DNA from: an uncultured Chloroflexales bacterium
GTDB taxonomy: Bacteria; Chloroflexota; Chloroflexia; Chloroflexales; Chloroflexaceae
Direction of reading: 5' to 3'
DNA: 64,000 nucleotides
Assembly (NCBI GenBank): GCA_937902315.1
Contig: CALGUG010000059.1
Location: 124,001-188,000, forward strand
Shown here piece by piece: positions 42,638 through 50,948 of the stretch (the first letter of the stretch is position 1; each line of letters opens with the position of its first letter). The notes under the pieces were generated by a model that saw only the letters and a list, made by a program, of their open reading frames with translations, searched no databases and was not told where the DNA came from. A program made the position numbers and the translations under genes.

Positions 42638-44350
42638 TCAGCGCAAACGGAAAATTGTTACCGCAGCGCTCGAACCGGGCCGCAGAGGGAAGGTCTGAAA
42701 AACGGGTGCGTCGGCGGTAAACGTACCTTGGCAATCGTCGGGCACGGGCGCATCGAGTTGCGGGCCAGACCCAATACCAAGCTTGCGGAGCGCCATGCTA
42801 ACATAGATGCCCAGTTTGTCAAAACTACTGACCTCGGCGTGCGGCGGCGCATCGCTGTATTGATGGCTATAGAACTCGATATAACCGCAAACCTGTTCGA
42901 GGTCGACCACATATTCGACCTTGTTGGCCCGCAGGTAGTCCATCAGGCCGCGCTGTTCGAGTACGGGCACGATCTCGTGGTTGAGCTTGCCGTCGATATT
43001 GATCACCAAATGCTCGCTGTAATACTGGTAGATGCCGCTATTGCGCGCGGCGATCACCGCTTCGGGTGGCAGAAACTCGCTCATCCAGCGCGCGGCTTGA
43101 TACATCGCAAGTTGGCTCGACGTTTCGTCGCGTTGGCGCTGATAGAAGGCGAATGGCTCGAGCGTATTGCCCGCTACGATCAGCACAATCAGGGCGGGCA
43201 GCACCACACGCCCCACCTGCGTGGGCAGTTTCGTATCGAGGGTTTGAAGCATCACCGCGAAGGCCACCAGCAACAGCACCGAGATGCCCACATAGTAGCG
43301 TGGGTTGCCCTGCTGCTGCAGATAGGCATAATAGCAGGTCTGAATCGGAATAAAGATCCAGATCGGCAGTAGCTTCCAAGCGATCTGGCGCGGAATCAGT
43401 AGAACGCCCAAGATCAGCATCAGCACGATCAGGCCGAAAGCCAGCGCTGAGGATGTGACAAACGAAAAATTGAATAAAGAGTTGTAAGCGACGATTTGGG
43501 TGCCGCTGGTCAGCGCGAACGAGTCGACATAGCTGTGCATATAGGCCAAGGCCCGCCCACTGCTGGGCGTAAAGCTGCCAAATAAGACGCGGTTGCGCGC
43601 AAAGTAGGGGATCAAAACGATGGTCGCCACGATCGCGAACAAGAAGGGCAAACGACTAACGGCGATCAGGCGCGCTAGCACAGGCTGCTCGCTCGAATCC
43701 GCTTTCCAAGCTTTCCACAGCTCGCTGATCAGCCAATAAAAGCCGACCACCGCCGCGATCAGGGCGATATCGAGGCGCGCCATGGTGGCGAAGGCCGCCA
43801 AGATGCCCAAGACCACCACAGCTTTGGGGCTGTTGCGATCGAAGGTGTACCAGTAGTAACAGAAGCTGACCAGCATCAACAAGGCCAGCGAGCTCTCCAT
43901 AGCGTTGACGCTCAGGCGCACCTGATAGGGGTTGAGCGCGAACAACAGCAGGGCCAGCAGGGCGTACTTTCGCTCGACAAACTGACGCAGTAGGCCAAAC
44001 AGCGGGAAGACAACCAGCGCGTTCAGCAGGGCGCACATCACCATATTGGCGCTGAAGCCGAAATCGAGGTTGTTTGGAGCGATAAGATAGGGCAGGCTGC
44101 CCAACAGCACAGGGTAGAGCGGGTGGAATCCATTGGTTGGATGCACACCGTCTGCGCTCATGCCATTGCCGATCGCTACATTGCGTGCGATCGCCGTCAC
44201 CATCCAAGCATCATCTTCCAGCATCAGAAGATGAACGTTGAGCGGCAGCAAAGCGAACACAAGCCGTACAAGCAGGGCGAGCGCAAATAAGATCCAGACC
44301 TTCGTATCGCGAAACAGGGCACGGAGCGCCAACGGGGGCGTCTGCTTCAT
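42638..44350 (-). CDS. GT-C glycosyltransferase-like membrane protein
   Basis: A 570-residue protein with about ten helices in residues 18-390 and a soluble C-terminus. The first extracytoplasmic loop carries EDDAWMVTAIARNVAIGNGM followed by PTNGFHPLYPVLLG, the GT-C pattern of an acidic pair then a TNGxxPLxP segment. It probably transfers a sugar from a polyprenyl carrier. It lies 13 bp upstream of the AftB-like gene and 35 bp after the phosphoesterase gene in the operon. The specific sugar is unknown. Confidence 0.84.
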   Translation of the reverse strand: MKQTPPLALRALFRDTKVWILFALALLVRLVFALLPLNVHLLMLEDDAWMVTAIARNVAIGNGMSADGVHPTNGFHPLYPVLLGSLPYLIAPNNLDFGFSANMVMCALLNALVVFPLFGLLRQFVERKYALLALLLFALNPYQVRLSVNAMESSLALLMLVSFCYYWYTFDRNSPKAVVVLGILAAFATMARLDIALIAAVVGFYWLISELWKAWKADSSEQPVLARLIAVSRLPFLFAIVATIVLIPYFARNRVLFGSFTPSSGRALAYMHSYVDSFALTSGTQIVAYNSLFNFSFVTSSALAFGLIVLMLILGVLLIPRQIAWKLLPIWIFIPIQTCYYAYLQQQGNPRYYVGISVLLLVAFAVMLQTLDTKLPTQVGRVVLPALIVLIVAGNTLEPFAFYQRQRDETSSQLAMYQAARWMSEFLPPEAVIAARNSGIYQYYSEHLVINIDGKLNHEIVPVLEQRGLMDYLRANKVEYVVDLEQVCGYIEFYSHQYSDAPPHAEVSSFDKLGIYVSMALRKLGIGSGPQLDAPVPDDCQGTFTADAPVFQTFPLRPGSSAAVTIFRLR

Positions 44351-44385
44351 AAGAACAACTACCTCTCGCGGACTATAATGGGCGG

Positions 44386-44850
44386 CTAGAGCGTCAGAAT
44401 ACGCGCTGAGGGTACGCCGTTCTGTACCTCAAGCAGCGCGATCGACAGGCCGCCGCCAAAACGTGGGCGACCCACAGAGCCGGGGTTCAAAAAGAGAACT
44501 CCCTCGCGCTCGTCGTGGAGCGCCTCGTGGGTATGACCAAAAATATAGACCCGTGGACGGGGTTCAGGCAGAGCTTTGAGAAGCTGCTCCGGCTTGCCGC
44601 CGATATGGGTCATAAAGATCGGCACGCCTTCGAACTCGAACGAGAGCCGAGCCGGTAAGCGGCGCGCAAGCGGTGGGCTGCTATCGGTATTGCCGCGCAC
44701 AGCGTGTACGGGCGCGATCTGGGCCAGACGCTCGAGTATCGCTTGGCCGCCAACATCGCCCGCGTGCAAAATCAGTTCAACACCCTCCAAGAGCGGAAAA
44801 GCCCGAGGGTCGATATAGCCATGGCTATCTGAAACAACACCGATTAGCAT
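44386..44850 (-). CDS. YfcE/MJ0936-type metallophosphoesterase
   Basis: A 154-residue calcineurin-like phosphodiesterase. All metal-ligand motifs are present: DSH (Asp8-His10), GDVGG (Asp32), GNTD (Asn54), THIGG (His82) and GHTH (106-108 histidines). Small members of this family hydrolyse model phosphodiesters, with unclear biological substrates. The ATG at 44850 follows GGAAGGAGCTGTT; an upstream in-frame start is less likely. It is the first gene of the minus-strand glycan run, 35 bp before the first GT-C gene, but may simply share the promoter. Confidence 0.92.
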   Translation of the reverse strand: MLIGVVSDSHGYIDPRAFPLLEGVELILHAGDVGGQAILERLAQIAPVHAVRGNTDSSPPLARRLPARLSFEFEGVPIFMTHIGGKPEQLLKALPEPRPRVYIFGHTHEALHDEREGVLFLNPGSVGRPRFGGGLSIALLEVQNGVPSARILTL

Positions 44851-45002
44851 AACAGCTCCTTCCGTGCGGCATATTAACGCAGTCAAGTGCTCTCTGCAAG
44901 TTTGCGTTGCTAACGAGAGGTTCTGAGGGGAATGATAGCGGATCTGCTGGATTATTTCAAAACTCAGGCGGTCTGCTCTCTAGCTTCCATGCGTTCCTTG
45001 GC

Positions 45003-45019
45003 GCGTCCGCCTACGGCTA
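45003..45019 (+). repeat. 17-bp core repeat, copy 11
   Basis: Exact core in an inverted pair with copy 12, 236 bp away. The full 5' flank CTAGCTTCCATGCGTTCCTT is conserved with copies 1 and 8. Confidence 0.85.
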
Positions 45020-45238
45020 TCAACATCCCGCCCTCTACAATGGGCGATCGGCCTGCGGCAGCGCTAAACCTTGGTATGCTCGTTGCCGCCTCGCGCTACT
45101 TTGTATGGCAGCGCGGTAGCGCACAGTCTTACACAGCTTTTTCGAGGGACACAGCGTTTGAGGCTGCTGGCTGCGCGCAGCCAGCAGGTCGCAGCGCAAG
45201 CTGCGACGTAATGCTTGGATGGGAGATAGGCGACTTGG

Positions 45239-45255
45239 TAGCCGCAGGCGGACGC
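45239..45255 (-). repeat. 17-bp core repeat, copy 12 (one mismatch)
   Basis: Reverse-strand core with GCCGCAGG for GCCGTAGG, 69 bp past the stop of the DedA-type gene. Confidence 0.8.
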
Positions 45256-45323
45256 GGTTGAGAATGGATGGGCGCGAAAGACTTCGCCGCCGATGTGAGC
45301 CAACAAGCTGTTTTGTCGGGTGC

Positions 45324-46571
45324 CTACAAACCAGTTTGCAGATTGGTGTCGCTCGCTTTGGGTGCGTCTACCGCTTCGACCTCGTCTTCGTTCTCGAGCA
45401 CCAGCTCGGCTTGCACCATCTCTTCGGGTGGCGTGCCGGGAGGAGCCGCCCGCGACGGTTTGCGCCGTAAGGAGGGCAGAACAATTATCGCCAAAGCCCG
45501 TCCATAGACCACCGTTAAGGAATAGCTGACGATACCGAGGCCCAGCGAGAGCACTAGCAGCCAAGGGCCGCTGTGCCACCAGTGGTAGAGCGGGCTAAAG
45601 ATGCGCAGATTGATCACAGGCGCGAGAAAGAGCGCAACCAAAACGCCGGTGAAGACGATCAGGCCAAAGACTTGATGGCTCAGCGAATTGCTCTCGGGGG
45701 CCAACCAAGGCAAAAGCAGGTCGAAGAAGATCACGCCGATCGCTATACAAGTAGCCATCAGGGCCAGATAGACCAGCATATGCGAGCCAGCGCTATGCCA
45801 GCCGCGCCCCGAGAGCCAGCGCACCAGCAGGGGCGTTATATCGACATGGTCTGCGGGGTTGCCAAAGAACTGAAAGAGGTTCGCTATGAAAGCCCACGAT
45901 CCAGCTAGGGCCGCCGCCCCAGCGAAGCTGGCCACCACCAAGGCGCTCACCACACGCCAGCGCGAGGGAGGGAGCGGGTGCTCGGCGTGGGCACGATAAC
46001 ACAGCCACATCAGCAGGCCGGGCAGACCAACTGCCAAGGCCAGCTGCCAGCACAGGCGCAAGAACAGGCCGGGAGCGTGGATCTGTTCCAGAATCGGTCG
46101 TCCGAAGATCGCGCCCAAAGCCAAAAAGACAGCGATATAGATCGATGAACCGACCACATGTGCCGTTACAAAGCGCATATAGGGCACATTCAACAGACCG
46201 CAGGCGATCACGGTTACATAACGCAGACCTGGAATGGCACGCCCAACGGCGATGCCTAGCCAGCCGCTGCGTTGCAACAGCGCCTCGCTGCGCGCCAGTT
46301 GTGCTGGCCCTAAGTGTACATAGCGCCCAAAACGGTCGACGAGTGGCCGTCCTCCCCGCCGCACAATCATATAGAGGCCGCTTGCGCCAAAAGCCGATGC
46401 AATATTTAGTACAATAAACCAGAGCACTAAGCGTGGTAGATTGCCCGTCCCTTCAATCCCAGCAAAGACAATTAAGATATCAGTTGGGATGGGCATGGGG
46501 ATACCAAGTTCCTCCAACAGGATCGCAATAGTGATCGCTAAAAAGCTATGTTTCCCGAATAGGTTCTCCAT
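45324..46571 (-). CDS. DedA/VTT-domain membrane protein with extra C-terminal membrane region
   Basis: A 415-residue protein. Residues about 10-165 form a DedA (VTT/SNARE-associated) domain, recognised by LLEELGIPMPIPTDILIVFAG and the later GRAIPGLRYVTVIACG. DedA proteins are thought to move phospholipids or undecaprenyl phosphate. The next ~200 residues add about five further membrane helices, and the tail is a charged, disordered stretch (EEMVQAELVLENEDEVEAVD). The extension is not usual for DedA proteins (~200 residues). The ATG at 46571 follows TAGGGATATGC. The gene is divergent from metG. Confidence 0.87.
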   Translation of the reverse strand: MENLFGKHSFLAITIAILLEELGIPMPIPTDILIVFAGIEGTGNLPRLVLWFIVLNIASAFGASGLYMIVRRGGRPLVDRFGRYVHLGPAQLARSEALLQRSGWLGIAVGRAIPGLRYVTVIACGLLNVPYMRFVTAHVVGSSIYIAVFLALGAIFGRPILEQIHAPGLFLRLCWQLALAVGLPGLLMWLCYRAHAEHPLPPSRWRVVSALVVASFAGAAALAGSWAFIANLFQFFGNPADHVDITPLLVRWLSGRGWHSAGSHMLVYLALMATCIAIGVIFFDLLLPWLAPESNSLSHQVFGLIVFTGVLVALFLAPVINLRIFSPLYHWWHSGPWLLVLSLGLGIVSYSLTVVYGRALAIIVLPSLRRKPSRAAPPGTPPEEMVQAELVLENEDEVEAVDAPKASDTNLQTGL

Positions 46572-46877
46572 GCATATCCCTAGCTGAATACGATACAACT
46601 GGATTGAGCGGGTGAGAGGAGCACTCTAAATCCCTATTTGTATACTATACCATCTATAGGTATCAAACGAACTATTTGTGATTTCTGTTCCAATCGCTAA
46701 CAAATAATGCGAAACTATCGAAACAGACATCAGCAGAAGCCTTTGTAAACAATTTGCGTATTATTTTTTAGATAAGCCCTTTAAGTAACGAAATCAGCTC
46801 TATGCTGTCGTAGCGCCCCGAGTTCATCAGTTTTGCGCTCTGGCGGCGAGGTATCTTCCCCAAAGCAGGCTTCAAGC

Positions 46878-46894
46878 GCGTCCGCCTACGGCTA
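46878..46894 (+). repeat. 17-bp core repeat, copy 13
   Basis: Exact core. It is upstream of metG and not behind a plus-strand gene. The surrounding ~100 bp (GCGCTCTGGCGGCGAGGT...CCGCCACCCCGAG) matches copy 3. Confidence 0.85.
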
Positions 46895-47264
46895 TCAACA
46901 GCCCGTCCGCCACCCCGAGTATGTATCGGTGTGCCTCGCAGTTGTCGGCGCGCTCAAACTTATAAACGCAATCTGTATTCCAAAAACAAGGTTTCATTCA
47001 GCTCAATCCAAGCGGATTTTTCTTGTACAACGCTTCCGAGTGCCGAAGCATTCTATCTTACGTAGATTATCGCAAGAAAGTTGCGTTCGCTCAAGCAGTA
47101 TTCGGCCTCAAGCGTATTGACGAATATGGCAAAGACGTGTACTATTAGTGCATCTCTTGAAAAGATCGCAGCGAGCGATCTAGCCTATTGATGCGCTTTT
47201 AGATCAGTTGAGAGGATCGGCCAGTGCTAGAGCGATACCACAACCGAGCACCCCGCCCTGTGTG

Positions 47265-47292
47265 GCTCGCCATCAATGGGTTCATGGCGGGC
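47265..47292 (+). promoter_or_regulatory. Possible attenuator hairpin upstream of metG
   Basis: GCTCGCCAT and ATGGCGGGC form a 9-bp stem with one wobble and a 10-base loop, followed by TAGCCGCCATTTCTTTTCT. It lies about 180 bp before metG. It could be an attenuator or an unrelated terminator; no known riboswitch is recognised. Confidence 0.35.
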
Positions 47293-47472
47293 TAGCCGCC
47301 ATTTCTTTTCTCCTCCCCCAACAGTTACATTGAGTTTTTCCCACAAACGTCAGAGCATACACGTATAACGTGTGTGATGAGCCTTATTAATCGGCAGCAA
47401 AACGTCGCTGTTTCGTTTTTGCGTGTCGTCTTGCGATACAAAGCGCTTTCAGCAGGAAGCGAGGAGTAGAAC

Positions 47473-49251
47473 ATGCCTAAGCATATTTTAGTTGCGGTCG
47501 CTTGGCCCTATGCCAGCGGTCCTCGTCACGTCGGCCACGTTGCTGGTTTCGGTGTTCCTTCGGATATCTTTGCCCGTTATCATCGTTTGAAGGGCAATAA
47601 CGTGCTGATGATTAGCGGAACCGACGAGCACGGCACCCCGATCACCATGGCCGCCGACAAAGAGGGGATCAGCCCGCGCGCATTGGCAGATCGCTACAAC
47701 GAAGTGATCGGCAACGACCTCTATGCGCTTGGTCTGTCGTACGATACCTTTACCCGCACTACAACCAAAAACCACTATCGTATCACCCAAGATCTTTTCA
47801 AAACACTGCTTCAGAAGGGCTATCTCTTCACCCAAACCTCTTTGGGTGCCTTCTCGGCCAGCACCGGCCAAACCCTGCCCGACCGCTATGTCGAGGGTAC
47901 CTGTCCGATCTGTGGTTACACCGAGGCCCGTGGTGATCAATGCGATAACTGTGGCAACCAGCTCGACCCGATCCAGTTGATCAACCCGCGCTCCAAGGTC
48001 GATGGCAATCCGCCGATCTTCCGCGAGACCGAACACTTCTTCCTGAATCTGCCCGCTTTCGCTGAACAGCTCAAGGAGTGGATCAGCTCGCAAGACCATT
48101 GGCGTCCCAATGTGCGCAGCTTCTCGCTCAACCTGATCGAAGATCTCAAGCCGCGCGCCATCACTCGCGACCTCGACTGGGGCGTGCCGATCCCGCTCGA
48201 AGGCTACGACGACAAGCGCATCTACGTTTGGTTCGATGCCGTGATCGGCTATCTTTCGGCCAGCGTCGAATGGGCACACAACCGTGGTACGCCTGAAGCT
48301 TGGCGCGACTGGTGGCAGAACCCCGAATCCGAGCACTACTACTTCATGGGCAAAGACAATATCGTCTTCCACAGCGTGATCTGGCCCAGCATGCTGCTCG
48401 GTTATGGCAACGGCGGCGAATTGGTCGGCGGCACGGGCGAGCCTTTGCAACTGCCCCACGAAGTGGTCAGCAGCGAGTTCTTGACCATGGAGGGTAAGAA
48501 GTTCAGTAGCAGCCGTGGCATTGTGATCTATGTGCGCGATGTGCTGAGCCGCTACGACGCCGATGCCCTGCGCTACTATCTGAGCATCGCCGGCCCCGAA
48601 AACCAAGATACCGACTTCACTTGGGCCGAGTTTGTGCGCCGCAACAACGACGAGTTGGTGGCTAACTGGGGCAACTTGGTCAACCGCACCCTGACCAATG
48701 TGTTCCGCAACTTTGGCAGTGTGCCGCAGCCGGGCGCCTTCACTCCTTCAGATGAAGCCCTGTTACAGGCCACCAAAGACAGCTTCGAGAAGATCGGCAG
48801 TCTGTTGGAAGATGCCCGCTTCCGCGCTGCCCTAAGCGAGGCCATGGAGCTTTCGCGTCAGGCCAACGGTTACTTGAGCGAACACGAGCCTTGGAAGCTG
48901 ATCAAGGGTGACGACGAAGCCAAGGCGCGCGCCGCGACTGTGCTCTATGTTGCGCTGCAAGTCGTCAACAACCTGCGCACGTTGCTGGTGCCCTTCCTGC
49001 CCTTCAGCAGCCAGAAGTTGCATGAACTGCTTGGACACGAAGGCCAGATCGCTGGTCCGCTCGAGTTCAAGGAGATCGTCGAAGAGGGCGATGCTAAGCA
49101 CCGTGTGCTCACCGGCGACTACGCCAGCTGGGTCGGCAAGTGGGAATATAGCGAGCTTCCGGTTGGACAAGCTCTGCGCAAACCCGAGCCGCTCTTTAAG
49201 AAGCTAGACGAAAAAGTTATCGAAGAAGAGCTGGCACGTCTGGGCGCATAA
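47473..49251 (+). CDS. metG: Methionyl-tRNA synthetase
   Basis: A 592-residue class I synthetase that charges tRNA-Met. The HIGH-box form is HVGH (19-22) in YASGPRHVGH; a zinc ribbon has Cys144, 147, 157 and 160 (CPICGYTEARGDQCDNCG); and the KMSKS loop appears as KFSSS (343-347). The anticodon-binding helical domain follows. The fused C-terminal tRNA-binding EMAP/Trbp111 domain is absent, so dimerisation by that domain is not expected. The start ATG follows GAGGAGTAGAAC. The gene is alone and convergent with the first DoxX-like gene. Confidence 0.96.
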   Translation: MPKHILVAVAWPYASGPRHVGHVAGFGVPSDIFARYHRLKGNNVLMISGTDEHGTPITMAADKEGISPRALADRYNEVIGNDLYALGLSYDTFTRTTTKNHYRITQDLFKTLLQKGYLFTQTSLGAFSASTGQTLPDRYVEGTCPICGYTEARGDQCDNCGNQLDPIQLINPRSKVDGNPPIFRETEHFFLNLPAFAEQLKEWISSQDHWRPNVRSFSLNLIEDLKPRAITRDLDWGVPIPLEGYDDKRIYVWFDAVIGYLSASVEWAHNRGTPEAWRDWWQNPESEHYYFMGKDNIVFHSVIWPSMLLGYGNGGELVGGTGEPLQLPHEVVSSEFLTMEGKKFSSSRGIVIYVRDVLSRYDADALRYYLSIAGPENQDTDFTWAEFVRRNNDELVANWGNLVNRTLTNVFRNFGSVPQPGAFTPSDEALLQATKDSFEKIGSLLEDARFRAALSEAMELSRQANGYLSEHEPWKLIKGDDEAKARAATVLYVALQVVNNLRTLLVPFLPFSSQKLHELLGHEGQIAGPLEFKEIVEEGDAKHRVLTGDYASWVGKWEYSELPVGQALRKPEPLFKKLDEKVIEEELARLGA

Positions 49252-49294
49252 ACCGCTTTGCTCTCGAACTCAGACCAGGCAAAAGCGGGAAAGA

Positions 49295-49336
49295 GTTGTG
49301 GGGAATTTCGCGCTACAGCGCGAAATTCCCCACAAC
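49295..49336. repeat. Long-hairpin family member, 19-bp perfect stem
   Basis: GTTGTGGGGAATTTCGCGC and its exact complement flank the loop TACA. It follows metG by 44 bp and may terminate it. A reverse TTCGGCAGAG-type module follows immediately (49341-49397). Confidence 0.85.
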
Positions 49337-49410
49337 AAACATAGTCAAGTGCCACTCTGCCGAAGGCCAAAAGTAAACAATCTCATCGGATTTGATATCA
49401 ATCACAAACC

Positions 49411-49440
49411 GAAGCCCCTTGTCGTGCGACAAGGGGCTTC
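49411..49440. terminator. Hairpin between convergent metG and doxX genes
   Basis: GAAGCCCCTTGTCG and CGACAAGGGGCTTC form a perfect 14-bp stem with a two-base loop. No U-run follows on either side; it may still end transcription by stability. Confidence 0.65.
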
Positions 49441-49485
49441 GGCTAGAAAGAGAGGTACGGTATAGGCTGCGTATGGGCTAGTATG

Positions 49486-50082
49486 CTAGGCAGTAGCTGT
49501 AGCTTTGTTTTCCTTGTGATGCAAGTGCTCTTTCCAGGTCCAAGGAGTACCAACGTACTTGAGCAGATAGCGGTCGGCGCCGTACCAACCAGCGACCTTC
49601 CAAGCCAGCATCAGCACAATCGCGATGGCGAACAAGAGCGCGTTGGTGCTCGCTGTACCTGCCATAATGAAGTTCCAGTTCAAAGTGGCGCCGAAGAAAG
49701 CAGCGATACCGACAAAGGCGCCCGTGATCAAAGCGATACCGATCAGAACTTCACCGAAGACCACTAACTTGGCGAACCAGGTGTACCACTCGTTGTTGAG
49801 CATGAACAGAATGAACTCGCGGTACCAGTCGAAGGCGATCGGCGGCTTACCCGTTTCGGGGATCTTCACTGCATTGGCCCAGAAACCTTGCAGTGCCGTG
49901 CCACCGTCCATCCAAGCGGGGTTGCCTAACTTACCCCAACCGCTGCTCAACCAAGTCCAACCCAAGTAGATACGCAACAGAGTCCAAAGCCAAGCGAAGC
50001 GAGTGGTGCTAAACAAAACGTGGGCAATCGGAGGATCGGGAATGGTAATTTCGCCCTGTTTGTTCACGATTTGTGCTGCCAT
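49486..50082 (-). CDS. DoxX-like membrane protein, copy 1
   Basis: A 198-residue membrane protein of the DoxX / thiosulfate:quinone oxidoreductase small-subunit (DoxD) type. The family signature appears in FAWLWTLLRIYLGWTWLSSG, and about four helices end at IAIVLMLAWKVAGWYGADRY. The tail is histidine/lysine-rich (KEHLHHKENK). Copies at 55097-55690 and 61829-62407 are nearly identical over ~180 residues and differ mainly at the ends. DoxX proteins are linked to quinone redox reactions or sulfur metabolism, but the function here is not established. The ATG follows GGAAGACA. Confidence 0.9.
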   Translation of the reverse strand: MAAQIVNKQGEITIPDPPIAHVLFSTTRFAWLWTLLRIYLGWTWLSSGWGKLGNPAWMDGGTALQGFWANAVKIPETGKPPIAFDWYREFILFMLNNEWYTWFAKLVVFGEVLIGIALITGAFVGIAAFFGATLNWNFIMAGTASTNALLFAIAIVLMLAWKVAGWYGADRYLLKYVGTPWTWKEHLHHKENKATATA

Positions 50083-50260
50083 TGTCTTCCTGCCTTTTCT
50101 ATCGTTGCGACGTTCGTACGTCGTTTATTTCATCTGGCCCTATGATAGCAACTTTTGTGTGGATTTGAATAAATTTTCCGCAACCAATAATGGTGGATTC
50201 GCAACAGTTTGTTAAAAATTTCACAACTGGTGAAATTGGGCTTTCTGAAGCGGTTTCCTA
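50083..50260 (-). promoter_or_regulatory. Conserved leader of doxX copy 1
   Basis: The ~180 bp before copies 1 and 2 are very similar: TATCAT (a likely -10, minus strand) and the palindromic CGACGTTCGTACGTCG (50108-50123) occur in both, with flank conservation out to about 50260. The palindrome has 6-bp arms around TCGT. Copy 3's leader lacks it. It looks like a shared operator. Confidence 0.6.
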
Positions 50261-50292
50261 TTAACTTTTATTCACCACAAGGCGGTTTTTAT

Positions 50293-50345
50293 GCACCACA
50301 CGAGGCACGGAGACACTGAGCCAAGACACTGAGACTTTTAGAGAG
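50293..50345 (+). repeat. GGAGACACTGAG repeat, copy A
   Basis: GCACCACACGAGGCACGGAG then ACACTGAG...AAGACACTGAGACTTTTAGAGAG. Related copies are at 50647-50704 and 55880-55938. Similar strings occur as intergenic repeats in various bacteria. Confidence 0.7.
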
Positions 50346-50430
50346 CTGCGCCGAACCGTATCCTTCGACAGGCTCAGGGTACGCCTTCTTTGGTGGAAGG
50401 GCCGTGCTCCCTTCTCCTGCTTGCGGGACA
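50346..50430. other. Segment with CCTTCGACAGGCTCAGG string
   Basis: CCTTCGACAGGCTCAGG at 50361-50377 is a variant of the loop-containing sequence in the hairpin at 15627. No gene is seen. Confidence 0.5.
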
Positions 50431-50639
50431 GTACATTAGCCACAAATCGACATACGGTCAGCGTTATCTGCCCTCACCCCCCGGCCCCCTCTCCCGCACT
50501 GCGGGAGAGGGGGTGAATGCTCTCCGCGTTTTGTGCTCTCAAGGATACTCCCGCGATGGTATGTGAACGATCGCCTTTTGCTGACGACACGACTGTTGGC
50601 TAATGCATAGCTTGCGGGAGAAGGGCTGGGGATGAGGGC
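50431..50639 (-). repeat. Large intergenic element, copy 2 (uninterrupted)
   Basis: The reverse complement matches 26989-27235 apart from the 42-bp hairpin and a few changes. A perfect internal palindrome, CTCCCGCACTGCGGGAG, lies at 50491-50507. It lies between copies A and B of the GGAGACACTGAG repeat, a 300-bp interval absent at the paralogous position near 55880. Confidence 0.85.
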
Positions 50640-50646
50640 CTATATA

Positions 50647-50704
50647 TTCACCACGCTAGACCCGGAGACACTGAGTCAAGACACTGAGACTTTTAGAGAG
50701 GTGT
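50647..50704 (+). repeat. GGAGACACTGAG repeat, copy B
   Basis: TTCACCACGC...CGGAGACACTGAG, CAAGACACTGAGACTTTTAG. Together with copy A it flanks the 300-bp interval holding the large element. Confidence 0.75.
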
Positions 50705-50742
50705 TAGGCGTTGGAGTCTTTTCCTTCCATACGGTCTCAACC

Positions 50743-50759
50743 GCGTCCGCCTACGGCTA
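50743..50759 (+). repeat. 17-bp core repeat, copy 14
   Basis: Exact core, inverted-pair partner of copy 15, 206 bp away. Confidence 0.85.
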
Positions 50760-50948
50760 TCAACAGCTTGACCACTAAGCTTCCCGCAGCTTTGCAGCGA
50801 GACGGTTTTGGAGGGCTTTGGGCAGCGAATCGCAGCACTTCCACCTAGCAGGTCGCAGCGAGGGCAGCGAAGACAGTGAAGACAGCGAAAGCAACGAAAG
50901 CAACGAAAGCAGCGCTTGAGAAGCCACCTGGATGGACGGCCGCTTTGG

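Larger units (their letters stand above)
46572..47472. other. Intergenic region before metG
   Basis: No gene. It holds core copy 13 with the long flank shared with copy 3, and a possible metG leader hairpin at 47265-47292. The region 46620-46800 is AT-rich and likely holds the promoter of the DedA gene. No T-box motif was found. Confidence 0.45.

Noticed and set aside
47488..48606. Long open frame antisense to metG (372 codons)
   Set aside because: It lies entirely opposite a clear synthetase gene; GC-rich third positions create such shadow frames. No ribosome site or family motif.
13809..50759. Small frames reading ...ASAYGYQHP... near many core repeats
   Set aside because: The peptide arises because the DNA repeat is the same in each place; frames have different starts, lengths and no ribosome sites, and nothing outside the repeat is conserved as protein.
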